This document shows positions 8,573 to 17,033 of a stretch of DNA of 42,325 nucleotides, piece by piece (the stretch's first letter is position 1; each line of letters opens with the position of its first letter). The stretch is from JAJDOJ01 sp034722015 (lineage in GTDB: Bacteria; Pseudomonadota; Gammaproteobacteria; JAJDOJ01): positions 1 to 42,325 of the forward strand of contig JAYENI010000038.1 of assembly GCA_034722015.1 (NCBI GenBank), in the 5' to 3' direction. Made by a program: the position numbers and the translations under genes. A model generated the notes under the pieces. That model saw only the letters and a program-made list of their open reading frames with translations, did no database searches and was not told where the DNA came from.

Positions 8573-9148
8573 ATGGGCGATAAGAGCAATGACCAGATGC
8601 TGGTCGAACGGGTGCAACGCGGTGACACGACGGCATATGACGTGCTGGTTCTAAAGTACCAGCACAAAATCATCAAGCTGGTGTCTCGCTACGTGCATGA
8701 TCCGGAGGCGGCGCAGGATGTCTCGCAGGAGGCGTTCCTGAAGGCATATCGTGGTCTGCGGTCCTTTCGGGGCGACAGCGCCTTCTACACCTGGCTCTAT
8801 CGCATTTCGATCAATACGGCGAAGAACTATCTGGTGCAGCAGAGCCGACGTTCACCGGATCTGGAAGTCGACCCGCAGGAAGCGGAATATTACGAGGGCT
8901 CGTCAGCGCTTAAGGAAAACGATACGCCGGAGCGTCATTTGCTAACCGAGGAGATTGAACGTACAGTATACCGCGCCATCCGGGAACTCCCGGATGATCT
9001 CAAGACCGCAATCACCTTGCGGGAACTCGAGGGCATGAGTTACGAGCAAATCGCCGAGGCGATGGATTGTCCCATCGGGACAGTTCGTTCTCGTATCTTC
9101 CGCGCGCGGGAAGCCATTGATCGAGTTATCAAACCCCTTGTTCACTAG
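8573..9148 (+). CDS. rpoE: RNA polymerase sigma factor RpoE (sigma-E/AlgU)
   Basis: A 191-residue group IV (ECF) sigma factor for the envelope stress response. The region 2 motif DPEAAQDVSQEAFLKAYRGLRSFRGDSAFYTWLYRI covers about residues 43-78. Region 4, with LPDDLKTAITLRELEGMSYEQIAEAMDCPIGTVRSRIFRAREAI, covers about 140-185 and is nearly identical in pattern to E. coli RpoE and Pseudomonas AlgU. ATG 8573 follows a purine-rich GTGAGGGGG. It heads the rpoE-rseA-rseB-rseC-mucD group that encodes its own anti-sigma system, so its activity should be controlled by regulated proteolysis of RseA. Confidence 0.97.
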   Translation: MGDKSNDQMLVERVQRGDTTAYDVLVLKYQHKIIKLVSRYVHDPEAAQDVSQEAFLKAYRGLRSFRGDSAFYTWLYRISINTAKNYLVQQSRRSPDLEVDPQEAEYYEGSSALKENDTPERHLLTEEIERTVYRAIRELPDDLKTAITLRELEGMSYEQIAEAMDCPIGTVRSRIFRAREAIDRVIKPLVH

Positions 9149-9352
9149 GTACTCTGCGATCGTGGGCGGCACGGCAGGAAATTGTGACCTGATGAAATCC
9201 CGACGTCGGGGCAACCTGCCCATCGCGAGATTCGGGTCGTCAGGGCGCTTGTACGCCTCAGCCGCCAGCGAGCAAATGGGCCGGAACGTCTCACCGCGTC
9301 GATCCGCACCTTTCATTTCGAATTTCTTGCGTTGTTATGGAAAAGCCCTGTC

Positions 9353-9913
9353 ATGAGCAAAACTGCGAACGACAAGTCCTGCGAGATTCTTTCCGCATTC
9401 ACGGACAATGAATCGTCGACTTTCGAAGGGAAACTTTCAGTAAAGGAATTGCTGAACAGTGAGGATCAGCGGGCCCGGTGGGCCCGTTATTACATCATTG
9501 GTGATGCATTGCGCGGGGAGACGCCGGATCGAATCGATCCCGGGTTTTCCGAACGGGTGATGCGCGAAATCGAACGCTCACCCATGGATCCGGCTGAGCA
9601 CCGGGGGGGCAGACGCGGATCGGGATTCCTGAAGCCGGTCGCCAGTCTGGCGATGGCCGTCTCGGTAGCGGTCGCGACGGTACTGGGCGTGCGTGCACTC
9701 AACACACCTGACGAAGTCTCCGTCACGGGTCCGATAGCTTCCCGTTCGACGGGAATAGGACCGGTCACCGGCGCCAGCCCGGGAACGAGCGTTCTGGCCC
9801 CCGAGGCGCAAGTCAATCTGGACCGTTATCTCGCGCGGCACGCTGGTTATGCCCCGTCGAGGGGTATGACACCGTACGCCCGCATCGTGGGTTACGACAT
9901 GGACGGGGACTGA
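9353..9913 (+). CDS. rseA: Sigma-E negative regulatory protein RseA/MucA
   Basis: A 186-residue single-pass membrane anti-sigma factor. The cytoplasmic sigma-binding part (residues 1-80: EILSAFTDNES, SEDQRARWARYYIIGDALRGE, FSERVMREIE) matches RseA/MucA, a hydrophobic segment at about 92-112 is the membrane anchor, and the periplasmic tail ends with a YARIVGYDMDGD stretch. ATG 9353 is preferred; an in-frame TTG at 9332 would add seven residues without a ribosome-binding site. The gap to rpoE is 204 bp, longer than the few tens of bp usual for this pair, with no gene visible in it. The reading frame is followed 13 bp later by rseB. Confidence 0.9.
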   Translation: MSKTANDKSCEILSAFTDNESSTFEGKLSVKELLNSEDQRARWARYYIIGDALRGETPDRIDPGFSERVMREIERSPMDPAEHRGGRRGSGFLKPVASLAMAVSVAVATVLGVRALNTPDEVSVTGPIASRSTGIGPVTGASPGTSVLAPEAQVNLDRYLARHAGYAPSRGMTPYARIVGYDMDGD

Positions 9914-9926
9914 CGTCGTAGTCGCC

Positions 9927-10904
9927 ATGCGTTACCTGGTACTTGCTGGTCTGCTGGTCCTTCCGACCGTTGGTCTTTGCGATCAAGACGTAAAACACTG
10001 GCTGGAAAGGGCCGGGCGTGCGATCGAGACCCTCAATTACGAAGGTACCGTGGTCGTCACCCACGGTGACGACGTGGATAGCTTCGAAGTGTTGCACAGT
10101 CACGAAGCAGGCGTCACCAGGGAGAGAGTCATTTCACTGAATGGCGAGACCCGCGAGATCAATCGCAGGGGAGATCTTGTCAGTTGCGCCCTGTCCGGCA
10201 CCCGCTTCATCGTCGTGGATCCCGGCCGCAAGGGCCGCGGGCTGCCATCCACGATCTCCTCGGATCTCGACGAACTGGATGCGTACTACGCGTTTAGCGT
10301 CGCTGAGGTTGACCGGGTCGCTGATCGAAGTTGCAGGCTGGTCAGGATACTGCCACGCGACGACTTCCGTTTCGGTTACGAGATCTGTTCGGACGAGCGA
10401 ACCGGCATTCCCCTGAAATCCGTCATGGTAGACCGCCGTGGAGGCGTCGTCGAACAGAGCATGGTGACCTCTCTGGTCGTCCATGAGAAGCCAATACCCG
10501 TGTCCCGATTTCAGGCTGATGGCGATGGCGCAACGGCCATCTCCACGGAATCCCAGGACCGGGTCATGGACGAGTTCGAAACGGGAGCGCCGGATGCGGC
10601 CTGGTCAATTGACAAGATGCCGCCGGGTTTTCAGATAACGGAAAACGTTCGCTATCCCCTGACCGCGGATTCCGAACCGGTGCAGCATATGGTCCTGTCA
10701 GACGGCATGGCAACGGTGTCGGTATTCATTGCCGATCCGGGAGCAGGCGAGGCCGTGTTCGAAGGTATGACGGAGAGCGGTGCCATGCATGCATTTGCGC
10801 GCGTGCTCGATGGCAGGCAGATCACTGTCGTAGGTGAAGTCCCGAACGAAACTGTCAGCCTGATCGGTCAGTCGGTTCGCTACCGCGGCGCTGCGGATGA
10901 ATGA
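9927..10904 (+). CDS. rseB: Sigma-E regulatory protein RseB/MucB
   Basis: A 325-residue periplasmic protein that binds RseA, shields it from cleavage, and senses mislocalised lipoprotein or LPS. The signal peptide is MRYLVLAGLLVLPTVGLC (residues 1-18). The MucB/RseB N-terminal domain includes WLERAGRAIETLNYEGTVVVTHGDDVDSFEVLH (residues 20-55), and the C-terminal small domain starts near W226. Length is close to E. coli RseB (318). It starts 13 bp after rseA and overlaps rseC by 8 bp, consistent with one operon. Confidence 0.95.
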   Translation: MRYLVLAGLLVLPTVGLCDQDVKHWLERAGRAIETLNYEGTVVVTHGDDVDSFEVLHSHEAGVTRERVISLNGETREINRRGDLVSCALSGTRFIVVDPGRKGRGLPSTISSDLDELDAYYAFSVAEVDRVADRSCRLVRILPRDDFRFGYEICSDERTGIPLKSVMVDRRGGVVEQSMVTSLVVHEKPIPVSRFQADGDGATAISTESQDRVMDEFETGAPDAAWSIDKMPPGFQITENVRYPLTADSEPVQHMVLSDGMATVSVFIADPGAGEAVFEGMTESGAMHAFARVLDGRQITVVGEVPNETVSLIGQSVRYRGAADE

Positions 10905-11361
10905 AGAATCCGGCAGGGTCGTCAGGGTGGATGGCCCCTGGGCATGGGTGGAAACGGAGCGCGTTTCCACCTGCGGGGGTTGTGCGGCGCGCAGTGGTTG
11001 CGGAACGTCGGTTCTGGCAAGCGTGCTGGGCAGACGGACCACGCGGGTTCGGGCGATCAACCAGGCCGGGGCCGTACCGGGTGACCGCGTGAACGTCGCC
11101 GTAAGGGACGGTCAGATTGTCCGGGGCTCGCTTGCCGTCTACGGCTTGCCTGTTGTCCTGATGATCGTGTTCGCCATGGTCGGGAAAGGGATGACGCAGG
11201 GCGAAGGCGGCAGCATCCTGATGGGGATGGCAGGTCTTGCCGCGGGATTCGCCTGGGTGCGATACCTTTCATCAAGGGCTTCGCAGGATCCGGATCACCA
11301 ACCGGTTGTCGTCGGGTTGATTCCGTCGGAGGGCCTCGGCCCACGCCCTGGCACCCACTGA
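10897..11361 (+). CDS. rseC: SoxR-reducing system/sigma-E modulator RseC/MucC
   Basis: A 154-residue inner-membrane protein of the RseC/MucC family. The N-terminal cytoplasmic part has the conserved cysteines C26, C29 and C35 in STCGGCAARSGCG, a pattern suited to a metal or Fe-S centre. Two membrane helices follow (about 82-102 and 107-125). The family modulates the sigma-E response and takes part in reducing SoxR in E. coli. The ATG overlaps the rseB stop, indicating translational coupling. Confidence 0.93.
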   Translation: MNEESGRVVRVDGPWAWVETERVSTCGGCAARSGCGTSVLASVLGRRTTRVRAINQAGAVPGDRVNVAVRDGQIVRGSLAVYGLPVVLMIVFAMVGKGMTQGEGGSILMGMAGLAAGFAWVRYLSSRASQDPDHQPVVVGLIPSEGLGPRPGTH

Positions 11362-11729
11362 TTTTTCGGGATTCCCCGGGTCCGGCGCGACCCTCGGCTT
11401 CGATCCCGTAAGCGCCCGGGAGGCGGATTCATTCTGCCGGACTCGCGGCCCTACACATATCCCCGGCCTGGATTCGTGTAGACTGAACTCCTGTGCCGAT
11501 GCTTGCGCCAGTCCGGGCGATGCACCTTCCCGAAAGAAGGTGCCGGCCGTGGAGGGGCGCGTTCGTCTCTCGATTTGATTGTGGTTTTAGTCAATGTTTG
11601 CGGAAATGTTAGGCGATTGCCGGAAAATGACCTGCCAGATTGCGCCGGCTTTTCATTCGTCATCAAGGCGCGACAACAGGCGCATCGTCGAACTATGGAA
11701 CGGTTGTCGCGACACAGAGGACGGATGAA
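11362..11729. other. rseC-mucD intergenic region (368 bp) with hairpin and repeat
   Basis: No gene is visible in this interval. It holds a strong hairpin (11522-11543) and, from 11609, the left part of the 163-bp palindromic repeat that runs on into mucD. A TG-extended TAGACT (about 11480) could be a minus-10 element, but no good minus-35 is seen. Confidence 0.6.
11522..11543 (+). other. Perfect 8-bp stem hairpin between rseC and mucD
   Basis: GCACCTTC at 11522-11529 pairs perfectly with GAAGGTGC at 11536-11543 around a 6-base CCGAAA loop. No U-run follows, so it is not a standard terminator; it may be an RNA leader structure or a processing/attenuation site between rseABC and mucD. Confidence 0.4.
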
Positions 11730-11771
11730 ATGACAAGCAGGATGGTATGTCATTTGACAGAAATCGCCTTA
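11609..11771 (+). repeat. 163-bp palindromic dispersed repeat, copy A
   Basis: A full copy from TTAGGCGATT to AATCGCCTTA. It matches the reverse complement of 22902-23064 over all 163 bp with about 15 mismatches and no gaps, counted by eye. It is an imperfect palindrome around its midpoint 11690: both arms contain AGGCGATT, AAATGAC, TTCATYCGTC and GCGACAAC in the same order when read inward. The flanks do not show a clear target duplication beyond a possible TA. The copy covers the proposed start codon of mucD. Confidence 0.9.
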
Positions 11772-13178
11772 TACAGGTTGCGCGCCTTCTGGCGGATTGT
11801 TGTTCTGTTCACGATTGTCGCAGCGGGGCCCGTCTCGGCGGAATTGCCGGATTTCACGCGGCTCGCAGCCGAGAATGCCCCAGCCGTGGTCAATATCAGT
11901 ACCACGAAACAACGCACGGTTGCCGAGGCGTTCGACGTACCGGACCTGCCGGAGGACCATCCCCTGTCCGACCTGTTCCGGCGCTTCTTCGGCGACCCGG
12001 AAGGCGACGATGATGCGGATATTTACAGCACCCGTTCCCTGGGTTCGGGCTTCGTGGTCTCTGACGACGGATACGTCGTCACCAATTTCCATGTCATCAA
12101 GGATGCCGACGAGATTATCGTCAAGCTGAGTGATCGACGGGAATTGAGGGCCGAGGTCGTGGGGTCGGATCCGCGGAGTGACATTGCCCTGTTGAGGATT
12201 CCCGCAAAGGACCTTCCGGTGCTCAGGATAGGAAGCACAGACAAGCTGAAGGCCGGCGAGTGGGTACTCGCAATCGGTTCCCCCTTCGGGTTCGAACACT
12301 CGGTTACGGCCGGAATCGTGAGCGCCAAGGGACGCAGCCTCGAAGGCGAGAACTACGTCCCTTTCATTCAGACCGATGTGGCGATCAACCCCGGCAATTC
12401 CGGAGGCCCGCTTTTCAACCTCGACGGTGAGGTTATCGGTATCAATTCCCAGATCTACAGCCGAACGGGCGGGTTCATGGGCCTGTCTTTCGCGATTCCC
12501 ATCGACGTGGCGATGAACGTCGTACAACAGATCAGGGATAAGGGTTATGTCTCTCGCGGGTGGCTGGGTGTCTATATACAGGAGGTCACCAGAGAACTGG
12601 CGGAGTCGTTCGGGATGAGCAAGCCCTACGGCGCGCTGGTCGCACACGTTGTCCCGGATGGCCCGGCGGACAAGGCCGGAATACGGGTGGGCGATGTCAT
12701 CCTGAGCTTCGACGGAAAACAGGTCTCGGATTCGGCTTCCCTGCCGCCGATGGTTGGACGTACGGCCGTGGGCAAGCAGGTTGCGCTGAGGATACAGCGC
12801 AATGGACGCTCCGTTGGGTTGAAGCTGAAAGTCGGCGAGTTGCCGGAGGAGGATGCCCAGGTTCTGTCCGGTACATCGCCCGAGCCCGTCCGTGGCACCG
12901 ATGTGCTGGGTATGGAAATCGACACCCTGAGCGCCGCTCAGCGGGACCAGTTGGGTCTGGAATCGGGTGGCGTGCTGGTCAAGGACGTGTCTGAGGGTGC
13001 TGCACTGGATGCCGGAATTCGCGCCGGGGACGTCATTCTCAGCATCAACGGCGAATCCGTGGACGGTGCCAGCCGGTTGAAGGAAAAGGTTGCCGCGCTG
13101 CCCAAAGGCAAGTTTGCCCGCATGTTTGTGAAGCGCGGGGAAGGATCTTCCTTCGTTGCGGTCAGGATTCCTGAATAA
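11730..13178 (+). CDS. mucD: Periplasmic serine protease MucD/DegP (HtrA family)
   Basis: A 482-residue trypsin-like protease/chaperone of the periplasm that removes misfolded envelope proteins. The signal peptide ends with VAAGPVSA at residue 37. The catalytic triad is H121 (TNFHVIKDAD), D151 (SDIALLRI) and S224 (NPGNSGGPLF), and two PDZ domains follow at about 265-360 and 385-480. The start is not certain: ATG 11730, with AGAGGA 9 bp upstream, or ATG 11742, both lying inside the 163-bp repeat. TTG 11778, just beyond the repeat, would give a compact 21-residue signal peptide but has no spaced ribosome-binding site. The position after rseABC matches Pseudomonas algU-mucABCD. Confidence 0.95.
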   Translation: MTSRMVCHLTEIALYRLRAFWRIVVLFTIVAAGPVSAELPDFTRLAAENAPAVVNISTTKQRTVAEAFDVPDLPEDHPLSDLFRRFFGDPEGDDDADIYSTRSLGSGFVVSDDGYVVTNFHVIKDADEIIVKLSDRRELRAEVVGSDPRSDIALLRIPAKDLPVLRIGSTDKLKAGEWVLAIGSPFGFEHSVTAGIVSAKGRSLEGENYVPFIQTDVAINPGNSGGPLFNLDGEVIGINSQIYSRTGGFMGLSFAIPIDVAMNVVQQIRDKGYVSRGWLGVYIQEVTRELAESFGMSKPYGALVAHVVPDGPADKAGIRVGDVILSFDGKQVSDSASLPPMVGRTAVGKQVALRIQRNGRSVGLKLKVGELPEEDAQVLSGTSPEPVRGTDVLGMEIDTLSAAQRDQLGLESGGVLVKDVSEGAALDAGIRAGDVILSINGESVDGASRLKEKVAALPKGKFARMFVKRGEGSSFVAVRIPE

Positions 13179-13206
13179 GACGATCACCCCGATCGCGCCG
13201 ATCACG

Positions 13207-13212
13207 TATAAT
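13207..13212 (+). promoter_or_regulatory. Candidate minus-10 box upstream of lepA
   Basis: A perfect TATAAT lies 70 bp before the lepA start codon and 28 bp after the mucD stop. No good TTGACA-like box is at the expected distance, so promoter strength is unclear. It would give the lepA-lepB run its own start independent of the stress genes. Confidence 0.35.
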
Positions 13213-13282
13213 CTCGGCCTTTGCCGGCTACAGAGACCCGGTGCGGGTCGACGCTTGTTTCCCCGCCGGCCGGGCCCTTCCC

Positions 13283-15073
13283 ATGGAGAATATCCGAAAC
13301 TTTTCCATCATCGCTCACATCGATCACGGAAAGTCGACGCTCGCGGACCGCTTTATCCAGCATTGCGGTGGTTTGACCGAGAGGGAGATGGCGGAGCAGG
13401 TTCTCGATTCCATGGACCTGGAACGCGAGCGTGGTATTACGATCAAGGCACAGAGTGTCTCGCTCGACTACCTCGCTCGGGACGGAAAGACCTACCAGTT
13501 GAACCTGATCGACACCCCGGGCCACGTGGATTTTTCCTACGAGGTCTCCCGGTCACTGGCGGCCTGCGAGGGCGCGCTGCTGATCGTCGACGCCTCTCAG
13601 GGGGTCGAGGCGCAGAGCGTCGCTAACTGCTATACCGCGATCGAACAGGGCCTCACCGTGCTGCCCGTGCTGAACAAGATCGACCTGCCATCCGCCGATG
13701 CAGCACGCGTGGCGAAGGAGATCGAGGAGGTTATCGGTCTCGAGGCGCACGACGCCGTGCTGGTCAGCGCGAAGACCGGAGAGGGCGTCACGGATTTGCT
13801 GGAGCAGATCGTCTCGGACATCCCGCCCCCCCATGGCGATCCGAACGGCCCGTTCAAGGCCCTGGTGATCGATTCCTGGTTCGACAGCTACGTTGGTGTG
13901 ATCGCGCTCGTCCGTGTCGTGGACGGGGCGCTTTCAAAAGGCAGGAAGGTCGTGGCGATGTCGACCGGACGTGCCTATCAGGTGGAACGGGTCGGTGTCT
14001 TTACGCCAAAGCGCGATGATCGGGATGCGCTATCCGCCGGCGAGGTGGGTTACGTGATTGCCGGCATCAAGGAGATCGACGGCGCGCGCGTGGGCGATAC
14101 GTTCACGACCGCCGACCGACCGGCGGCAGAGGGGCTGGCGGGCTTCGAGGAGGTGCAGCCGAAGGTGTTTGCGGGCATGTTCCCCATCAGCGCGGACGAC
14201 TTCACCGCGTTTCGCGAGGCGCTGGAGAAACTCAGGCTCAACGACTCGGCACTGGCGTTCGAGCCCGAATCGTCGCAGGCCCTGGGTTTCGGATTCCGCT
14301 GCGGCTTTCTGGGCATGCTCCATATGGAGATCGTGCAGGAAAGACTGGAGCGGGAGTACGACCTGGACCTCATCACCACCGCGCCGACAGTGGTCTACGA
14401 GGTGCTGACATCAAAGGGCGAGGTGATCGAGATCCACAATCCCGCGGATCTGCCACCGGTCAATATCGTCGATGAGATCCGCGAGCCATTCATCCATGCC
14501 TCAATTCTGGTTCCGCATGACTACGTCGGCGCGATCATCAGCCTCTGCGTGGAAAAGCGTGGTGTGCAGAAACGGTTGCAGTACCACGGAAAGCAGGTTT
14601 CCCTGAGTTACGACCTGCCCCTGAGTGAAACGGTCCTTGATTTCTACGACCGCCTGAAGTCAGTCAGTCGCGGCTTCGCTTCGTTCGACTACGAACATTC
14701 ACATTTCGAATCTGCACCGTTGGTCAAACTCGACGTCCTGATCAACGGGGAGCGGGTCGACGCGCTTTCGGTCATCGTGCATCGCGACAACGCGCAATCC
14801 AGGGGGCGGGACCTCGCCGTGCGGATGAAGGAGATCATTCCCCGGCAGATGTTCGACGTTGCGATCCAGGCGGCGATCGGTTCACAGATCATTGCCCGCA
14901 CCACCGTCAAGGCAATGCGCAAAAACGTCACCGCGAAGTGCTACGGGGGCGATGTCACCCGCAAGAGGAAACTGCTCGAGAAGCAGAAGGCGGGCAAGAA
15001 GCGAATGAAGCAGATCGGCAGGGTCGAGATCCCCCAGGAGGCGTTTCTCGCGGTCCTCAAGGTGGACAAATAG
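13283..15073 (+). CDS. lepA: Elongation factor 4 (LepA)
   Basis: A 596-residue translational GTPase with the family start MENIRNFSIIAHIDHGKST; the P-loop AHIDHGKST is at residues 11-19. Other G motifs are DTPGHVDF and NKIDLPSAD. EF-G-like domains follow and the LepA-specific C-terminal domain ends near RVEIPQEAFLAVLKVDK. ATG 13283 is chosen because it aligns with the family N-terminus; an upstream in-frame GTG (13241) adds a non-homologous stretch. LepA acts on stalled or mistranslocated ribosomes and in initiation or 30S maturation. lepA next to lepB is a conserved pair. Confidence 0.98.
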   Translation: MENIRNFSIIAHIDHGKSTLADRFIQHCGGLTEREMAEQVLDSMDLERERGITIKAQSVSLDYLARDGKTYQLNLIDTPGHVDFSYEVSRSLAACEGALLIVDASQGVEAQSVANCYTAIEQGLTVLPVLNKIDLPSADAARVAKEIEEVIGLEAHDAVLVSAKTGEGVTDLLEQIVSDIPPPHGDPNGPFKALVIDSWFDSYVGVIALVRVVDGALSKGRKVVAMSTGRAYQVERVGVFTPKRDDRDALSAGEVGYVIAGIKEIDGARVGDTFTTADRPAAEGLAGFEEVQPKVFAGMFPISADDFTAFREALEKLRLNDSALAFEPESSQALGFGFRCGFLGMLHMEIVQERLEREYDLDLITTAPTVVYEVLTSKGEVIEIHNPADLPPVNIVDEIREPFIHASILVPHDYVGAIISLCVEKRGVQKRLQYHGKQVSLSYDLPLSETVLDFYDRLKSVSRGFASFDYEHSHFESAPLVKLDVLINGERVDALSVIVHRDNAQSRGRDLAVRMKEIIPRQMFDVAIQAAIGSQIIARTTVKAMRKNVTAKCYGGDVTRKRKLLEKQKAGKKRMKQIGRVEIPQEAFLAVLKVDK

Positions 15074-15144
15074 ACAGCGCAGGGATCTATCCGCAGAAAC
15101 GCGGGCGTTGCGCGCTCTAACTCTGAATTTACCATTGGAATGAT

Positions 15145-15969
15145 ATGAATATGGATCTTGAACTGACTCTGGTCATCGGTGTCGTGGTTACCGGGGCGAT
15201 CTGGCTCGTCTATGCGTTACGGCACCGGCAGGAAAATGTAGAGGCGGCTTCAGGAGATGGCGGTGTGGCGGATGTCCAGGGGACCATGGACGGAACCGAA
15301 GCGCGTATGCCCTGGTACGTGGAGTATTCACGGTCGTTTTTCCCCGTGCTCGTGATCGTGCTGGTGCTGCGATCGTTCATTGCGGAACCGTTTCGCATAC
15401 CTTCAGGGTCCATGATGCCGACCCTGCTGGTCGGGGACTTTATCCTGGTCAACAAGTTTGCTTATGGGGTTCGGCTCCCGGTCGTGAACACGAAGATTAT
15501 CGAGACCGGAGAACCCGGGCGAGGAGATGTGGCGGTGTTCCGGTTTCCGAAGAATCCGTCCGATGACTATATCAAGCGGATTGTCGGGTTGCCGGGGGAC
15601 CGAATCACCTACGAGAACAAAATCCTGTACATCAATGGAGAGCCGATGAAGCAATCCAGCGAGGGATCCTATACCGGGGTCGGGACCGGGAAGATCATGA
15701 CCGGCGCCGAAGTGCGTGACGAACTTCTCGAGGACGTGAACCATGAAATCCTGGTGCAGCCGGGCCGGTTCAACATGCGCGGGGAGTGGGTTGTCCCTGA
15801 TGGGCACTTTTTCGCGATGGGCGACAACCGCGACAACAGCAACGACAGCCGCTTCTGGGGATTCGTGCCGGAGGAAAATCTGGTGGGCAAAGCGTTTATA
15901 ATATGGCTCAACTGGGATATCAACGGCCATGTTTTCGATGTCGGCCGCATCGGTAACGGAATCGACTGA
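15145..15969 (+). CDS. lepB: Signal peptidase I
   Basis: A 274-residue inner-membrane leader peptidase with a Ser-Lys dyad. Two membrane segments lie at about 6-25 and 63-80. The catalytic serine is S89 in IPSGSMMPTLLVGDF, the general base is K144 in YIKRIVGLPGD, and the family box GDNRDNSNDSRFWGFVP is near residue 230. It removes signal peptides from exported proteins, including the many encoded here. An ATG at 15151 is an alternative start only two codons in. It follows lepA by 71 bp. Confidence 0.98.
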   Translation: MNMDLELTLVIGVVVTGAIWLVYALRHRQENVEAASGDGGVADVQGTMDGTEARMPWYVEYSRSFFPVLVIVLVLRSFIAEPFRIPSGSMMPTLLVGDFILVNKFAYGVRLPVVNTKIIETGEPGRGDVAVFRFPKNPSDDYIKRIVGLPGDRITYENKILYINGEPMKQSSEGSYTGVGTGKIMTGAEVRDELLEDVNHEILVQPGRFNMRGEWVVPDGHFFAMGDNRDNSNDSRFWGFVPEENLVGKAFIIWLNWDINGHVFDVGRIGNGID

Positions 15970-15984
15970 TCCGGGGATCAAACA

Positions 15985-16356
15985 ATGAAATCAATGCAAC
16001 GCCAGAACGGCGCCTCGTTCCTGCTGTGGTTGGTCCTGATCGGAATCCTCGGGTTCGGCATGGTGGTCGGATTCAAATTGTTTCCCGTGTACCTGAATGG
16101 CTACGCGGTAGAGAAAATCCTGACAGAAGTGGCGCAGGAGGCGAAGGGTAAGGGGTACAACAAGAAGATCATCTGGAAGTCCATCAGCAAACGACTGGAC
16201 GTGAACAGCATCAGCGATGTGACCTACGACAACCTCTCGTTCAAACGCGAAACGGGAAATTCGACGATCGGTATCGACTACGAGGTCCGCAAGCATCTGT
16301 TTGCGAATATTGACGCGGTCATCGTGTTCAGTTTTTCGGAGACGTTCAAGACGTGA
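15985..16356 (+). CDS. DUF4845 family membrane protein
   Basis: A 123-residue protein with one N-terminal membrane segment (about residues 11-32) and a small C-terminal domain likely in the periplasm. The pattern GASFLLWLVLIGILGFGMVVGFKLFPVYLNGY and a C-terminal IDYEVRKHLFANIDAVIVFS are typical of DUF4845 proteins, which are commonly encoded between lepB and rnc in gammaproteobacteria. The function is unknown. The stop codon overlaps the GTG start of rnc by three bases. Confidence 0.88.
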   Translation: MKSMQRQNGASFLLWLVLIGILGFGMVVGFKLFPVYLNGYAVEKILTEVAQEAKGKGYNKKIIWKSISKRLDVNSISDVTYDNLSFKRETGNSTIGIDYEVRKHLFANIDAVIVFSFSETFKT

Positions 16357-17033
16357 CCCGTGAGGGCAGTGTCGTCGATGGCCTTCTTTGGGAGGGCGTG
16401 ACTGACGCGGACCTCCTGACGGAAGCATTGACGCACCGCAGTGCCGGTAGCCGCAACAACGAACGGCTGGAGTATCTGGGCGATGCGGTTCTCGGACTGG
16501 TCGTTTCCGACTACCTCTACCGTCGGTTCGATCGCTTTCGGGAAGGCGATCTCAGTCGCCTGCGCTCCTACCTGGTGAGAAAAGAGACCCTGGCCGAGGT
16601 GGCTGCGAGTATCGGACTTGGGGAGAAGGTGATACTCGGTGCGGGGGAGTTGAAAAGTGGTGGTTCACGAAGAGATACCATTCTGGCAAATGCCATGGAA
16701 GCATTGATCGGGGCCGCCTATATCACCCGGGGATTCGACCATGCGCGGGCGCTTGTCATGGAGCTCTGGCGGGACAAGATCGATTCCCTTCCATCGCCAC
16801 AGACACTCAAGGACCCCAAGACGCGACTCCAGGAATGGCTACAGTCCCGTAACCTCGGACTGCCGGAGTACGAACTCGCGGACGTGACCGGTGAGTCTCA
16901 CCGGCAGCGGTTTCAGACCCGATGCCGTGTTTCCGCGCTGGCGCTCGAGGCCAGCGCCTGGGGTGACAGCAAGAGGAAGTCAGAACAAGCGTGTGCCGGG
17001 GAGGTGCTGAGCCTGATCGGTCGCCGTGAATAA
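16353..17033 (+). CDS. rnc: Ribonuclease III
   Basis: A 226-residue double-strand-specific endoribonuclease that processes rRNA precursors and regulatory RNAs. The signature NERLEYLGDAVLGLVVSDYLY is at residues 36-56, with catalytic E40 and D44. The second acidic pair lies in DTILANAMEALIGA, and a dsRNA-binding domain covers about 150-222. The GTG start overlaps the DUF4845 stop (GTGA), indicating coupling. The end overlaps era by 8 bp. Confidence 0.97.
   Translation: MTREGSVVDGLLWEGVTDADLLTEALTHRSAGSRNNERLEYLGDAVLGLVVSDYLYRRFDRFREGDLSRLRSYLVRKETLAEVAASIGLGEKVILGAGELKSGGSRRDTILANAMEALIGAAYITRGFDHARALVMELWRDKIDSLPSPQTLKDPKTRLQEWLQSRNLGLPEYELADVTGESHRQRFQTRCRVSALALEASAWGDSKRKSEQACAGEVLSLIGRRE

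Noticed and set aside
9160..9185. GGCACGGCAGGAAATTG as a sigma-54 promoter before rseA.
   Set aside because: The spacing between the GG and the TTG boxes is too long and the GC pair of the minus-12 box is missing.
11609..11771. Integron attC site: copy A begins GTTAGGC, which fits the GTTRRRY core site, and the unit is an imperfect palindrome.
   Set aside because: The matching RYYYAAC core is missing at the other end, copy C does not keep GTTRRRY, the internal L/R boxes are not seen, and the copies lie next to core genes with no cassettes or integrase.
11747..12013. Start ATG 11747 in repeat copy A (MSFDRNRL...), similar to the bepA start MPFSGNRL.
   Set aside because: This frame is out of phase with the mucD coding sequence and runs into a stop at 12013. 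The similarity reflects the shared repeat end, not a gene.
11769..13205. A 478-codon minus-strand frame opposite mucD.
   Set aside because: Shadow of mucD; composition is not protein-like and mucD has an intact triad and PDZ domains.
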